DNA from: M55B175 sp964635265
GTDB taxonomy: Bacteria > Desulfobacterota > Desulfobacteria > Desulfobacterales > Desulfosalsimonadaceae
Direction: 5' to 3'
DNA length: 13,730 bases
Assembly: GCA_964635265.1 (NCBI GenBank)
Contig: CAZWNV010000074.1
Span: 1 to 13,730 of the forward strand
How positions within the stretch are numbered: the stretch's first letter is position 1; every line of letters begins with the position of its first letter. This document shows, in pieces, positions 1 to 6,937 of this stretch. The translations under genes and the position numbers were made by a program. The notes under the pieces were generated by a model, which saw nothing but the letters and a program-made list of their open reading frames with translations, was not told the DNA's origin and did not search any database.

Positions 1-2
1 AG

Positions 3-860
3 ATCCTTGGCGATCGCGGAGCCCGGGAGGTGATCGGAAAGGTACTGGGCCGGCTGGCAGCAGAGGCGCAGCAGTTTGACGGCCGGGTGATCAAGACGGT
101 GGGTGATGCCATTGTTTGTACCTTTGAGCGCACCGGATCCGCCCTCGAGGCGGCCCGCCACATGATGCAGGCCATGACCTGCCCGGTTGCCGGAGTGGTG
201 GACGCAATGGAGGTGCCGCCTGTTTATATTCATGTCGGGGTGCATTACGGATCCGTGCTCACTGATGACGGCGATATTTTTGGAGATGCCGTCAATATTG
301 CCGCCCGGGTGGTCAATTATGCAAACCCCCGGCAGATCGTGGCCACCCGCGCAGCCATGCAGAACGCAGGCGAAGAGGGCGGCAGAGCGGCAAAATACCT
401 GGCGGCGGTTTCCGTGAAGAATATCTCCGGAAAAATTGAACTGTTCGAGGTGGTCCACGAGGCTCTGGATCTGACTGCCGTGCTCGAGCATCGGGATGTT
501 GCAACGCCGCATCCGGCGGCCCTTTATCTAAGCTGGGCCGGCAGGGTCGTTGTCCTCGACGGCAGCCGTCCGATGGTGTCGGTCGGCCGCGAGGACTACA
601 ATGATCTCGTGATCAAGCGCCCCTGGATTTCCCGGAGCCACGCCAGAATTGAAAACCGGAGCGGCACCTTCGTTGTAAGCGATACCAGTACGAACGGTAC
701 GTTTGTCTATCCCGCCGAGGATGCGCCGCTTTGCATCAACAAAGCCGAGCACCCCCTGGCCGGCAACGGGGCCATTGTTTTCGGCCGGGAAAGAGAGGCT
801 GCAGAAGAGACCGATACCTTCCATGCAATAGCCTATGCTGTGCGGCATGGTCGGCAGTAA
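3..860 (+). CDS. Class III adenylate cyclase with C-terminal FHA domain (5' end outside window)
   Basis: The protein probably makes cAMP from ATP, with a phosphothreonine-reading FHA domain at its C-terminus. The frame is open to the left edge; its first codons read ILGDRGAREV, the usual continuation of a cyclase N-terminus, so the gene is cut by the window and the GTG at 30 is not a real start. Numbered from that GTG: IKTVGDA carries Lys22, and GDIFGDAVNIAAR carries Asp82, Asn89 and Arg93. By comparison with mammalian cyclases (seen in sequence, mapped from family knowledge) Lys22 and Asp82 are the adenine-selecting pair, and Asn89/Arg93 stabilise the transition state, so ATP rather than GTP is expected. 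The first metal-binding Asp lies upstream of the window. The FHA domain spans about 165-255, with GR at 186-187, SRSH at 201-204 and a TNGT loop at 221-224. No membrane segment is visible in this part. The fusion suggests control of cyclase activity or location by a Ser/Thr kinase, which is inference. Confidence 0.9.
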   Translation: MLGDRGAREVIGKVLGRLAAEAQQFDGRVIKTVGDAIVCTFERTGSALEAARHMMQAMTCPVAGVVDAMEVPPVYIHVGVHYGSVLTDDGDIFGDAVNIAARVVNYANPRQIVATRAAMQNAGEEGGRAAKYLAAVSVKNISGKIELFEVVHEALDLTAVLEHRDVATPHPAALYLSWAGRVVVLDGSRPMVSVGREDYNDLVIKRPWISRSHARIENRSGTFVVSDTSTNGTFVYPAEDAPLCINKAEHPLAGNGAIVFGREREAAEETDTFHAIAYAVRHGRQ

Positions 861-898
861 TAAGGGATTCAGCAAAACACAATGGATTGGGGGAGGCA

Positions 899-1756
899 AT
901 GCTGATTGTTTGGATCGTGCTGTTTGTTTATGCCGTTTTCCTTTTGATAACCGTTTTTCTTTACATGGTGGCCTGGTATGATTACGTCAATTTTCGCTGC
1001 AGGCCGGAGGAAGGAAGCTGGCGGCGAAGACTGCCCCTCGGCCGGGCCCTGTGGGCGATTTTGGTCGAATCCGCGGCCGTGTTTTGGCATTTTGTTACCC
1101 GGCCCCTGCATTTTGTTATAGACCGGCGCCAGCCGGAACCCATACAGGATTTCCGGCCGCCGGTTCTTTTGGTTCACGGCTTTGGATCCGCAAGTCATGC
1201 CTTCCTGTTTTTGTCCCGGTATCTGAAGAAAAGCGGGGTGCCAAACGTGTTTTCCATGACCTGGCGGCCCACGCTGGCGGGGGTGGAAACACTTGCGGAA
1301 AAAGTGGCCGCGCGGATAGAAGAGGTGCGCAGCCTTACCGGCGCGGACACGGTAACCGTGATTGCCCACAGCATGGGCGCAGTTATCGCCCGGTATGCGA
1401 TAAAAAATCTGGGCGCGGCAGACAATGTCGGGCTTCTGATAACACTGGGCGGCGCCAACCTTGGCACCCGCACAGTCGCCTTCATGCCGGGGGGCAGAAA
1501 CACCCTGCAGCTTTTTTATAACAATCCGTTTATGCAGGATCTGGCGGAAGGGGGATTGCCCCCGGGCAATACACGCTATGCGGCCATTTATTCTTCCTTT
1601 GACGAGTATATCATACCCCAGGATTCCGGCAGCCTCGGCGAGGGGGCGGACAATCACGAACTCGCGTGGCACGGCCATGTGCGTCTGCTCTACAGCCGAA
1701 GCGTCCACCGCCTCATCCTCCGGGAGCTTGACAATCAGGGCGGCAGCAAAGCCTGA
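899..1756 (+). CDS. Membrane-anchored alpha/beta hydrolase, triacylglycerol-lipase type
   Basis: A 285-residue serine hydrolase, probably a lipase or esterase held at the cytoplasmic membrane. Residues 3-24 form one strongly hydrophobic helix with no signal-peptidase-like site after it, so it looks like an anchor rather than a cleaved signal. The hydrolase core starts near 88 with the oxyanion motif HGFG (93-96). The nucleophile elbow is AHSMGA with Ser158, and the first position is Ala instead of the more common Gly. Likely triad partners are Asp235 (SSFDEY) and His260 (HGHVRLLYS); these two are inferred from spacing. The ATG at 899 is chosen because GGGGGAGG lies just upstream and the hydrophobic anchor starts directly there; the open frame further upstream overlaps the cyclase and has no protein-like character. 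It starts 38 bases after the cyclase gene, so co-transcription is likely. The substrate cannot be told from sequence; a lipid ester is the best guess. Confidence 0.85.
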   Translation: MLIVWIVLFVYAVFLLITVFLYMVAWYDYVNFRCRPEEGSWRRRLPLGRALWAILVESAAVFWHFVTRPLHFVIDRRQPEPIQDFRPPVLLVHGFGSASHAFLFLSRYLKKSGVPNVFSMTWRPTLAGVETLAEKVAARIEEVRSLTGADTVTVIAHSMGAVIARYAIKNLGAADNVGLLITLGGANLGTRTVAFMPGGRNTLQLFYNNPFMQDLAEGGLPPGNTRYAAIYSSFDEYIIPQDSGSLGEGADNHELAWHGHVRLLYSRSVHRLILRELDNQGGSKA

Positions 1757-1778
1757 CTGCCTCGCGAATCCGGCATCC

Positions 1779-1807
1779 TTGACAAAAACAACCGGGCATT
1801 CTAAAAG
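1779..1807 (+). promoter_or_regulatory. Putative sigma70-type promoter for the PilZ gene
   Basis: A perfect TTGACA lies at 1779-1784, followed after 17 bases by TAAAAG at 1802-1807, which matches four of six positions of the -10 consensus. It sits in the 79-base gap between the lipase and PilZ genes, in a locally AT-rich stretch. The spacing is ideal but the -10 box is weak, so this is a candidate only. Confidence 0.4.
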
Positions 1808-1835
1808 AAGAAAACATTTTTTTGAAGAGGTCTCA

Positions 1836-2240
1836 ATGCGAATCAGTAATAAACGGATCTGCACCCGCAGCCAGGCTTGGCCGGATACCCAGGCAAATGT
1901 CACGGTTCTGGACAAGAACCGGCGCGGCAATGTTGTAAAAGGCAGGGTACGGGATATCGGCGCCTGCGGGATGTTTCTGGAGACCCCGGAGTATGTGCCG
2001 TTAAATGAGAATATCCGGATCGAAATCCAGTTCGATCCGAAGAGCTCTTTCTCGAAGCTGCCGCTGCATGTGACGGGCAAAACCGTCCATTCCACATCTG
2101 TCGGGGTGGGCATCCGGTTTACCGAAATTGACCTGTCCCTTCTGCAGAGGCGTATTATTGAAAAAATGAACCGTCTGGACCGGCAGAAAGCCGAGATCTA
2201 CACGATAGGCAGCAACGGGGAAGCGGAATCAGGAGCTTAG
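1836..2240 (+). CDS. PilZ-domain protein, putative c-di-GMP receptor with altered motif
   Basis: A 134-residue single-domain protein of PilZ type, a family that binds cyclic di-GMP and alters motility, polysaccharide export or gene expression. An RxxxR-like element is present at Arg7-Arg11. The second signature, normally (D/N)xSxxG, reads DIGACG at 40-45, so Asp40 and Gly45 are kept but the Ser is Gly42. The end of the barrel (GVGIRFTEID, about 90-99) is typical and is followed by a basic amphipathic helix. The ATG at 1836 is preceded by GAAGAGG at 1824-1830 and starts the recognisable domain; the longer open frame upstream overlaps the lipase gene in another frame. With the RxxxR also placed unusually close to the N-terminus, ligand binding may be weak or absent. 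No partner enzyme is fused to it. The family call is fairly sure; c-di-GMP binding is not. Confidence 0.8.
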   Translation: MRISNKRICTRSQAWPDTQANVTVLDKNRRGNVVKGRVRDIGACGMFLETPEYVPLNENIRIEIQFDPKSSFSKLPLHVTGKTVHSTSVGVGIRFTEIDLSLLQRRIIEKMNRLDRQKAEIYTIGSNGEAESGA

Positions 2241-2287
2241 GCAATTGCCGATTCTGTTTCCGGATTGAGCGGGTTCGGAGGACGGTT

Positions 2288-2983
2288 GTGAACAAGGCGG
2301 AGAAAGCGATTCCCGCGGTCTATAGCGCGGTCTACGCGACCGGGGCCGTTGTTTTTCTCTTGTGTCTGGGCCTTGAATACAGCGGTATTTTCCGCACTGC
2401 CGCAAAGGCGGTTCCGGTTGTCACGCTGCTCGTTCTGGTGCTTTCCCGGATGCAGGGGACGGCCCGTATATGCCTTGCCGGTGCCCTTTTCGGATCCCTG
2501 TGCGGGGATATCCTGCTGGATCTGCCGCAGGCCGGGGTTTTCTTGTACGGGCTGCTTGCTTTTCTGGCCGGCCACCTCTTGTACATGGTGCTTTTCTTTC
2601 GTTATGCGGAAAGCCCGGCAGCCTTTGAGAAGGCCGCGGCAGCCGGGCTTGTGCTTTTTGCCCTTTTGATGATCCTGCTTTTCCGCGGTATAGATCCCGC
2701 CCTTTACGGACCGGTAGTCTGCTATATCCTGGTCATTGTCGCCATGAGCATCGGCGCCCTGCTGGTCCCCTCTGCCGGCCGTCTGCTTTTTGCCGGCGCC
2801 CTCCTTTTTATCGCCTCTGACCTGGTGCTTGCCGTTAACCGTTTTCTTTTGGATATCCCTTATGGACGGCTCTTCAATATCGGGCTTTATTATACGGCCC
2901 AATACCTGATGATTTTCGCGGCCCGGGGCATATGGCGAGGCGGGGCCATGGCGGAGCCGGAACCGGCGGCGCTTAGCCGTTGA
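2288..2983 (+). CDS. YhhN/TMEM86-family lysoplasmalogenase, integral membrane
   Basis: A 231-residue protein made almost entirely of hydrophobic helices (about seven to eight), matching the YhhN family in length and pattern. Members hydrolyse the vinyl-ether bond of lysoplasmalogens in the membrane, releasing a fatty aldehyde and a glycerophospho-compound. Conserved-looking polar positions are Lys40 and Pro43 (KAVP), Gly73-Asp74 (CGDILLDL), His96 (GHLLYM), Ser177-Asp178 (ASDLVLAVNRF) and YYTAQY at 201-206. The start is GTG at 2288, supported by GGAGGA at 2277-2282. It is followed at once by the kinase gene, so the two may be translated together. Plasmalogens occur in many anaerobic bacteria, which agrees with the menaquinone genes at the other end of the window; the actual substrate in this organism is inference. 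Confidence 0.82.
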   Translation: MNKAEKAIPAVYSAVYATGAVVFLLCLGLEYSGIFRTAAKAVPVVTLLVLVLSRMQGTARICLAGALFGSLCGDILLDLPQAGVFLYGLLAFLAGHLLYMVLFFRYAESPAAFEKAAAAGLVLFALLMILLFRGIDPALYGPVVCYILVIVAMSIGALLVPSAGRLLFAGALLFIASDLVLAVNRFLLDIPYGRLFNIGLYYTAQYLMIFAARGIWRGGAMAEPEPAALSR

Positions 2984-3009
2984 CAATGCAGGAAAGGGGC
3001 TTTTGTCGG

Positions 3010-4665
3010 ATGCCGGAAAAGGCGGATACAGCAGGGATGCAGAGGCAGATCCGGGAGCTTTCCGGGGAAAAGGCGGAACTCAAGCGTTTGGTTTCCGAGC
3101 TCCGGGAAAAGGTCGCTGACTTGAGCGCCACGATTGAAAACTCGGATGACACGATCCGCAAAAGCGAGATCAGATACCGGACCATATTTGAAAACAACGG
3201 CACCCCCACCTTTATTGTCAACAAGGACACCTCCCTTGCCCTTGTCAACCGGGAGGCGGAAAAGCTGTTGGGCTACAGCCGCGAAGAGATGGAAGGGGGC
3301 ATGAGCTGGACGGATTTCATTGTTGATGAGGCAAGCCTGGAAAAGATGAGGCTCTATCACGAGGGCAGAAGGGAGTCCGGCGGTGCGGATACGCCGGATC
3401 AATATGTTGCCAGGGGCCGAACAAAAAGCGGCGAGATCAAGGAGGTCATCTTCAGTGTGGTCATGATCCCCGGAACCAGCCAGAGCCTGGTATCCCTTCT
3501 GGATATAACCGAGCAGCGCAGGCTGGAAGAGCGGCTTATCCAGGCCCAGAAGATGGAGTCCGTCGGAACCCTGGCCGGAGGAGTGGCCCATGATTTCAAC
3601 AATCTGCTGATGGCCGTCCTCGGAAACGTAAGCATCCTGAAGGAGCAGCCCGATACCGATGCCCTGCAGAAGCGGCTCCGCCATATTGAGCAGTACGTCA
3701 ACGCCGGGATTGACCTGACCAGGCAGCTCCTGGGGTTCGCACGGGGCGGCAAATACGACCCCCGGCCCGTAAGCCTCAATGAACTTGTGGAAAAAAGCGC
3801 CAGCCTGTTTGGCCGAACCCGCAAGGAAGTGTGCATGCATTTCTCCCTGGAGGAGAACGTCTGGACGGTGCAGGCGGATCCCAGCCAGATGGAGCAGGTC
3901 CTGTTAAACCTTTACGTCAATGCCTGGCAGGCAATGACAGGTGGCGGCGATATTTTTATCAACAGCAAAAACATGGTTCTGGAAGAAAAGGACGTAAAAC
4001 CCTGGAAAGCAGTGCCGGGAAAATATGTCCGGCTGTCTGTAACGGACACCGGCTGTGGCATGGACGAGGCCACCATGCAGCAGGTATTTGATCCTTTCTT
4101 TACCACGAAGCAGAAGGAGCGGGGCACGGGACTCGGACTTGCCTCTGTATACGGGATTGTCCAGAACCATGGAGGCTTTATTACGGTATACAGCCTCCCG
4201 GACCAGGGCAGCACCTTCAACATTTATCTGCCCGTAGCGGAACAGGAAGCCGAAGCGCTTCTCAGGAGCGGAGTCTCGGAGGATGAGGGCTTTTTTTATG
4301 GCTGCGAGACCATCCTGCTGGTCGATGATGAGCAGATTGTACTGGATGTATGCAAGGATATGCTCGAGGGGCTGGGCTATAGGGTGTACCCGGCTGATAG
4401 CGGCAGCAAGGCGATACGCCTGTACCGGGAAAAAACAGAAGAAATTGATGCGGTGCTGCTGGATTTTACCATGCCGGAGGTGAGCGGAGAGGAAACTTTC
4501 AGGCAGTTGCAGGCAATTGATCCCGGTGTTCGGGTACTTGTATCCAGCGGCTTCAGCTTAAACCGGCAGGTGCAGAACCTTTTGGAACAGGGAGTAGCCG
4601 GATTCATCCAGAAACCCTTCAATCTCCGGGGGCTCTCGCGGAAGCTGCAGGAGATCCTGAAATAG
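3010..4665 (+). CDS. Cytoplasmic hybrid sensor histidine kinase, PAS-HisKA-HATPase-REC
   Basis: A 551-residue soluble hybrid kinase that should autophosphorylate and pass phosphate to its own receiver. Residues 10-50 form a charged coiled coil, and a PAS domain follows at about 52-168. The H-box GGVAHDFNNLL has the phospho-His at 194. The ATP-binding domain shows an N-box with Asn300/Asn304, DTGCG at 346-350 and GTGLGL at 372-377. The C-terminal receiver (about 434-551) has acidic Asp439/Asp440, phospho-acceptor Asp485 (LLDFTMP), Ser512 and Lys535 (QKPF). All catalytic residues are present. No transmembrane segment is seen, so the signal is internal, read by the PAS domain; no haem or flavin ligand is obvious. 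The start is uncertain: ATG 3010 has AGGAAAGGGG at 2990-2999, while ATG 2986 and TTG 2980 lie at the yhhN stop and would give 8-10 more residues. No separate response regulator or DNA-binding output is encoded nearby. Confidence 0.93.
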   Translation: MPEKADTAGMQRQIRELSGEKAELKRLVSELREKVADLSATIENSDDTIRKSEIRYRTIFENNGTPTFIVNKDTSLALVNREAEKLLGYSREEMEGGMSWTDFIVDEASLEKMRLYHEGRRESGGADTPDQYVARGRTKSGEIKEVIFSVVMIPGTSQSLVSLLDITEQRRLEERLIQAQKMESVGTLAGGVAHDFNNLLMAVLGNVSILKEQPDTDALQKRLRHIEQYVNAGIDLTRQLLGFARGGKYDPRPVSLNELVEKSASLFGRTRKEVCMHFSLEENVWTVQADPSQMEQVLLNLYVNAWQAMTGGGDIFINSKNMVLEEKDVKPWKAVPGKYVRLSVTDTGCGMDEATMQQVFDPFFTTKQKERGTGLGLASVYGIVQNHGGFITVYSLPDQGSTFNIYLPVAEQEAEALLRSGVSEDEGFFYGCETILLVDDEQIVLDVCKDMLEGLGYRVYPADSGSKAIRLYREKTEEIDAVLLDFTMPEVSGEETFRQLQAIDPGVRVLVSSGFSLNRQVQNLLEQGVAGFIQKPFNLRGLSRKLQEILK

Positions 4666-4745
4666 ATTTTCCATGCGCCGGGGCCGTTCGGTAAGAAGGG
4701 ATTCGGGGGATAGCAGCAAAGAAACGGAAAGGGGGAGAGCTCCTT

Positions 4746-5633
4746 ATGAGCGATGAATACCAGATTGACGCCCGCGCTCTGGAGGGCAGCCTGCCGGAAT
4801 TCGAAGCGGAGGTCTCGCAGCGGGATACCATGAATTTTGCAGCCGCCGTGGGAGATGAGAATCCCTGGTACCTGGACGACAGCCGGGCCGGAGGCATTAT
4901 CGCCCCCCCGATGTACGCTGCCGCTTTTACCTGGCCGGTGATGGAGAGGTTCCAACAGCGCCTGCAGGAGCATTTGCCCCCGGAGGTTCTGGGCAGTGTG
5001 GTTCATGCCGGCGAGTACCTCGCCTTTTCCAGGCCGGTTCGCCCGGGTGACAGGCTGCAGGCGAATTCCGCAATCCTCTCTGTAGAGCCTGCCGCCGCCG
5101 GGACCCGCGCAGCCTTGAGGATCGAAGTCGAGGATGAGCAGAAAAAACCGGTGTTTGTGGAGGAGGCCGGATTCCTGTTTCGCGGCGTGCCCTGCAGTTC
5201 CAGCGGGGCAGGCGGCAGTCGGCAGACTTCCTGGCCACAGCCGAAAGCAGGCGGGAAGCTGCTGTGGGAGCAGCGGATTCCCGTCAGCAGGTCCGCCCCC
5301 TGGGTTTATGACGGATGCACCAACATTGTTTTTCCTATCCATACCTCGGTTGATTGCGCCCGCAGGACAGGGCTTCCGGATGTTATCCTGCAGGGTACGG
5401 CAACACTTGCGCTTGCTGCCCGCGAGATCGTAACCCGGGAAGCCGGCATGGAGCCGGCCAGGGTCAGGGAACTGGCCTGCCGATTCACCGGCATGGTGGT
5501 CCCGGCAACCTCGATCCGGGTGCAGGTTGTCCAGCGCCGGAGCCTGGCCTCCAGCAAGGAGGTGTATTTTCAGGTTTTGAACGCACGGGAGGAGCCCGCC
5601 TTGAGTGATGGTTATGCAAGCATCGCGCAATAA
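4746..5633 (+). CDS. MaoC-like double-hot-dog acyl-CoA hydratase/dehydratase family protein
   Basis: A 295-residue protein with two hot-dog halves. The N-terminal half (about 15-150) resembles the FAS1-like dehydratase domain, with GDENPWYLDD at 36-45 and GGIIAPPMYAA at 49-59. The C-terminal half (about 170-295) has FPIHT with His199, then ARRTGL and ILQGTAT at 215-221. Families of this shape hydrate or dehydrate 2-enoyl-CoA or related thioesters. The canonical R-hydratase site is D-x-N-P-x-H. Here the N-half keeps Asp37 but has Tyr42 where His is expected, and the C-half has His199 but Ile194 where Asp is expected; HTD2-like relatives also deviate at this Asp. Catalysis might use residues from both halves, or the protein might only bind thioesters. 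ATG 4746 is supported by GGGGGA at 4731-4736. It stands alone between unrelated genes, so the pathway is unknown. Confidence 0.78.
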   Translation: MSDEYQIDARALEGSLPEFEAEVSQRDTMNFAAAVGDENPWYLDDSRAGGIIAPPMYAAAFTWPVMERFQQRLQEHLPPEVLGSVVHAGEYLAFSRPVRPGDRLQANSAILSVEPAAAGTRAALRIEVEDEQKKPVFVEEAGFLFRGVPCSSSGAGGSRQTSWPQPKAGGKLLWEQRIPVSRSAPWVYDGCTNIVFPIHTSVDCARRTGLPDVILQGTATLALAAREIVTREAGMEPARVRELACRFTGMVVPATSIRVQVVQRRSLASSKEVYFQVLNAREEPALSDGYASIAQ

Positions 5634-5674
5634 GCCCCGTTTACAAAAACCGCCCGATATGCCACAGTTTATCT

Positions 5675-6937
5675 ATGTTTCGTTTTATTCACGCTGCTGA
5701 TATTCATCTTGACAGCCCCATGCATAAACTCGAAGGCTATGACGGCGCGCCGGTCGAGGATTTTCGGCTGAGCACGCGGCGGGCTTTTGATAACCTGGTG
5801 GAGCATGCGATTTCAGAGCAGGTAGCGTTTGTTCTCATTTCCGGCGATCTCTATGACGGGGATTGGAAGGACTACAATACCGGTCTTTTTTTCGTCTCCC
5901 GGATGAACCGGTTGCGGGATGCCGGCATCCGGGTCTTTATCACTGCGGGAAACCATGATGCGGCAAGTGCGATTACGCGCTCGCTGCGCATGCCGGACAA
6001 TGTGGTCCTGTTTCCCGCCGGCCGGGCGGAAACCCGCACCCTGGAGGAGCCGCCGGTTGCCGTTCACGGCCAGAGCTTTGCCGCACCTGCGGAGAAAAAG
6101 GATTTGTCACGGCACTATCCCCTGCCCCTGCAGGGCCGGTTTAACATCGGCATGCTCCATACCTGTGCAAACGGCCGCCCCGGCCATGAGCCCTATGCGC
6201 CCTGTACTGTCGAAGGGCTCCGCCAGAAAGGCTATCACTACTGGGCGCTCGGCCATGTGCATCAGTATGAAAAGCTATGTGCGGATCCCCCCATTGTCTT
6301 CCCCGGAAACACCCAGGGCCGCCATATCCGGGAATCCGGAGCCAGGGGATGCGTCCTTGTCACGGTTGGCGAGAATTTGCAGCCCTCCCTGGAGTTTGTC
6401 CCAACGGACGTGGCACGATGGGCGCAGGTGCGCGTGGATGCGGGGGATTGCAGCGGCGGCTACGAGGTCGTGGATGCTTTTGCCGGCCGGCTGGAGGCGG
6501 TTGTTTCGGAAAACAGCGGCATGCCCCTCGCTGTACGGGCCGAAATTACAGGGACTTCCTATGCCGCGGGCGATCTTTTTGCCGAACCGGAGCGCTGGAC
6601 CGGAGAGATCCGGGCTGCAGCCATGGAAGTCGGCGGCAGCCGGGTCTGGGTGGAAAAAGTCCTGCTCTCCTGCGGACTTCCGGAAGAGGGGGAGCAGGCG
6701 GTTTCCGGCGGTGCCATCGATGAGCTGCTGACCCTTTTTGATGAGTTCTCCGCCGATCCCGGGGCCCGGCAGGAGCTTTCCGCCCTGTTGGAGGATTTTT
6801 CCAGGAAACTCCCCCGGGAGGTAAAGGAAGGACCGGAGGCGATTTCCTGCCAGGATCCGGAATGGATCCGCGGGGTGCTCGAGAAGGCGCGCCCCGAACT
6901 TTTGGGCCGGCTTATGAAAGAGGGCGGCGGCAAATGA
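5675..6937 (+). CDS. YhaO/SbcD-like DNA repair metallophosphoesterase (Mre11-type nuclease)
   Basis: A 420-residue calcineurin-like phosphoesterase resembling Bacillus YhaO and SbcD/Mre11. All metal-site motifs are seen: Asp9 and His11 (ADIHLDS), Asp58 (SGDLYDGD), Asn93-His94-Asp95 (AGNHD), His162 (MLHT) and His194/His196 (GHVH). The nuclease core ends near 230; the rest probably forms the capping domain and the region that docks to the ATPase. The family cuts DNA ends with Mn2+ as the nuclease partner of an SMC-like ATPase, and that partner is the next gene, which overlaps its stop by an ATGA. ATG 5675 is chosen because the family's N-terminal strand (FRFIHAADIH) starts there, although no clear Shine-Dalgarno sequence precedes it. 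It lies 41 bases after the MaoC-like gene, with no visible terminator between. The function as a repair nuclease is inferred from the family; YhaO itself is poorly characterised. Confidence 0.9.
   Translation: MFRFIHAADIHLDSPMHKLEGYDGAPVEDFRLSTRRAFDNLVEHAISEQVAFVLISGDLYDGDWKDYNTGLFFVSRMNRLRDAGIRVFITAGNHDAASAITRSLRMPDNVVLFPAGRAETRTLEEPPVAVHGQSFAAPAEKKDLSRHYPLPLQGRFNIGMLHTCANGRPGHEPYAPCTVEGLRQKGYHYWALGHVHQYEKLCADPPIVFPGNTQGRHIRESGARGCVLVTVGENLQPSLEFVPTDVARWAQVRVDAGDCSGGYEVVDAFAGRLEAVVSENSGMPLAVRAEITGTSYAAGDLFAEPERWTGEIRAAAMEVGGSRVWVEKVLLSCGLPEEGEQAVSGGAIDELLTLFDEFSADPGARQELSALLEDFSRKLPREVKEGPEAISCQDPEWIRGVLEKARPELLGRLMKEGGGK

Noticed and set aside
731..898. N-terminal extension of the lipase into the cyclase gene
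   Set aside because: The extension overlaps the FHA-coding region in another frame, is Arg/Cys/Pro rich, and the ATG at 899 has a strong ribosome site and begins with the membrane anchor.
869..2113. Long reverse-strand open frame (about 414 codons) opposite the lipase and PilZ genes
   Set aside because: It is antisense to two well-supported genes, crosses their boundary, has no recognisable domain, and such frames are common in GC-rich DNA.
2980..3008. TTGACA at 2980-2985 as a promoter for the kinase gene
   Set aside because: No -10-like sequence is found at 16-18 bases downstream; the match lies at the yhhN stop and probably arises by chance.
2890..3840. Reverse-strand open frame of about 316 codons opposite yhhN and the kinase
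   Set aside because: It lies antisense to the PAS and HisKA regions, whose motifs are unmistakable; its translation shows no domain.
4377..5630. Reverse-strand open frame of about 417 codons opposite the receiver domain and MaoC-like gene
   Set aside because: It spans two forward genes and the gap between them and has low-complexity, protein-unlike composition.
6862..6933. Longer start for the SMC-like ATPase
   Set aside because: The extension overlaps the nuclease gene by 76 bases in another frame and lacks family sequence, whereas ATG 6934 gives the typical MRIASLRLIAFGPF start and an ATGA overlap.
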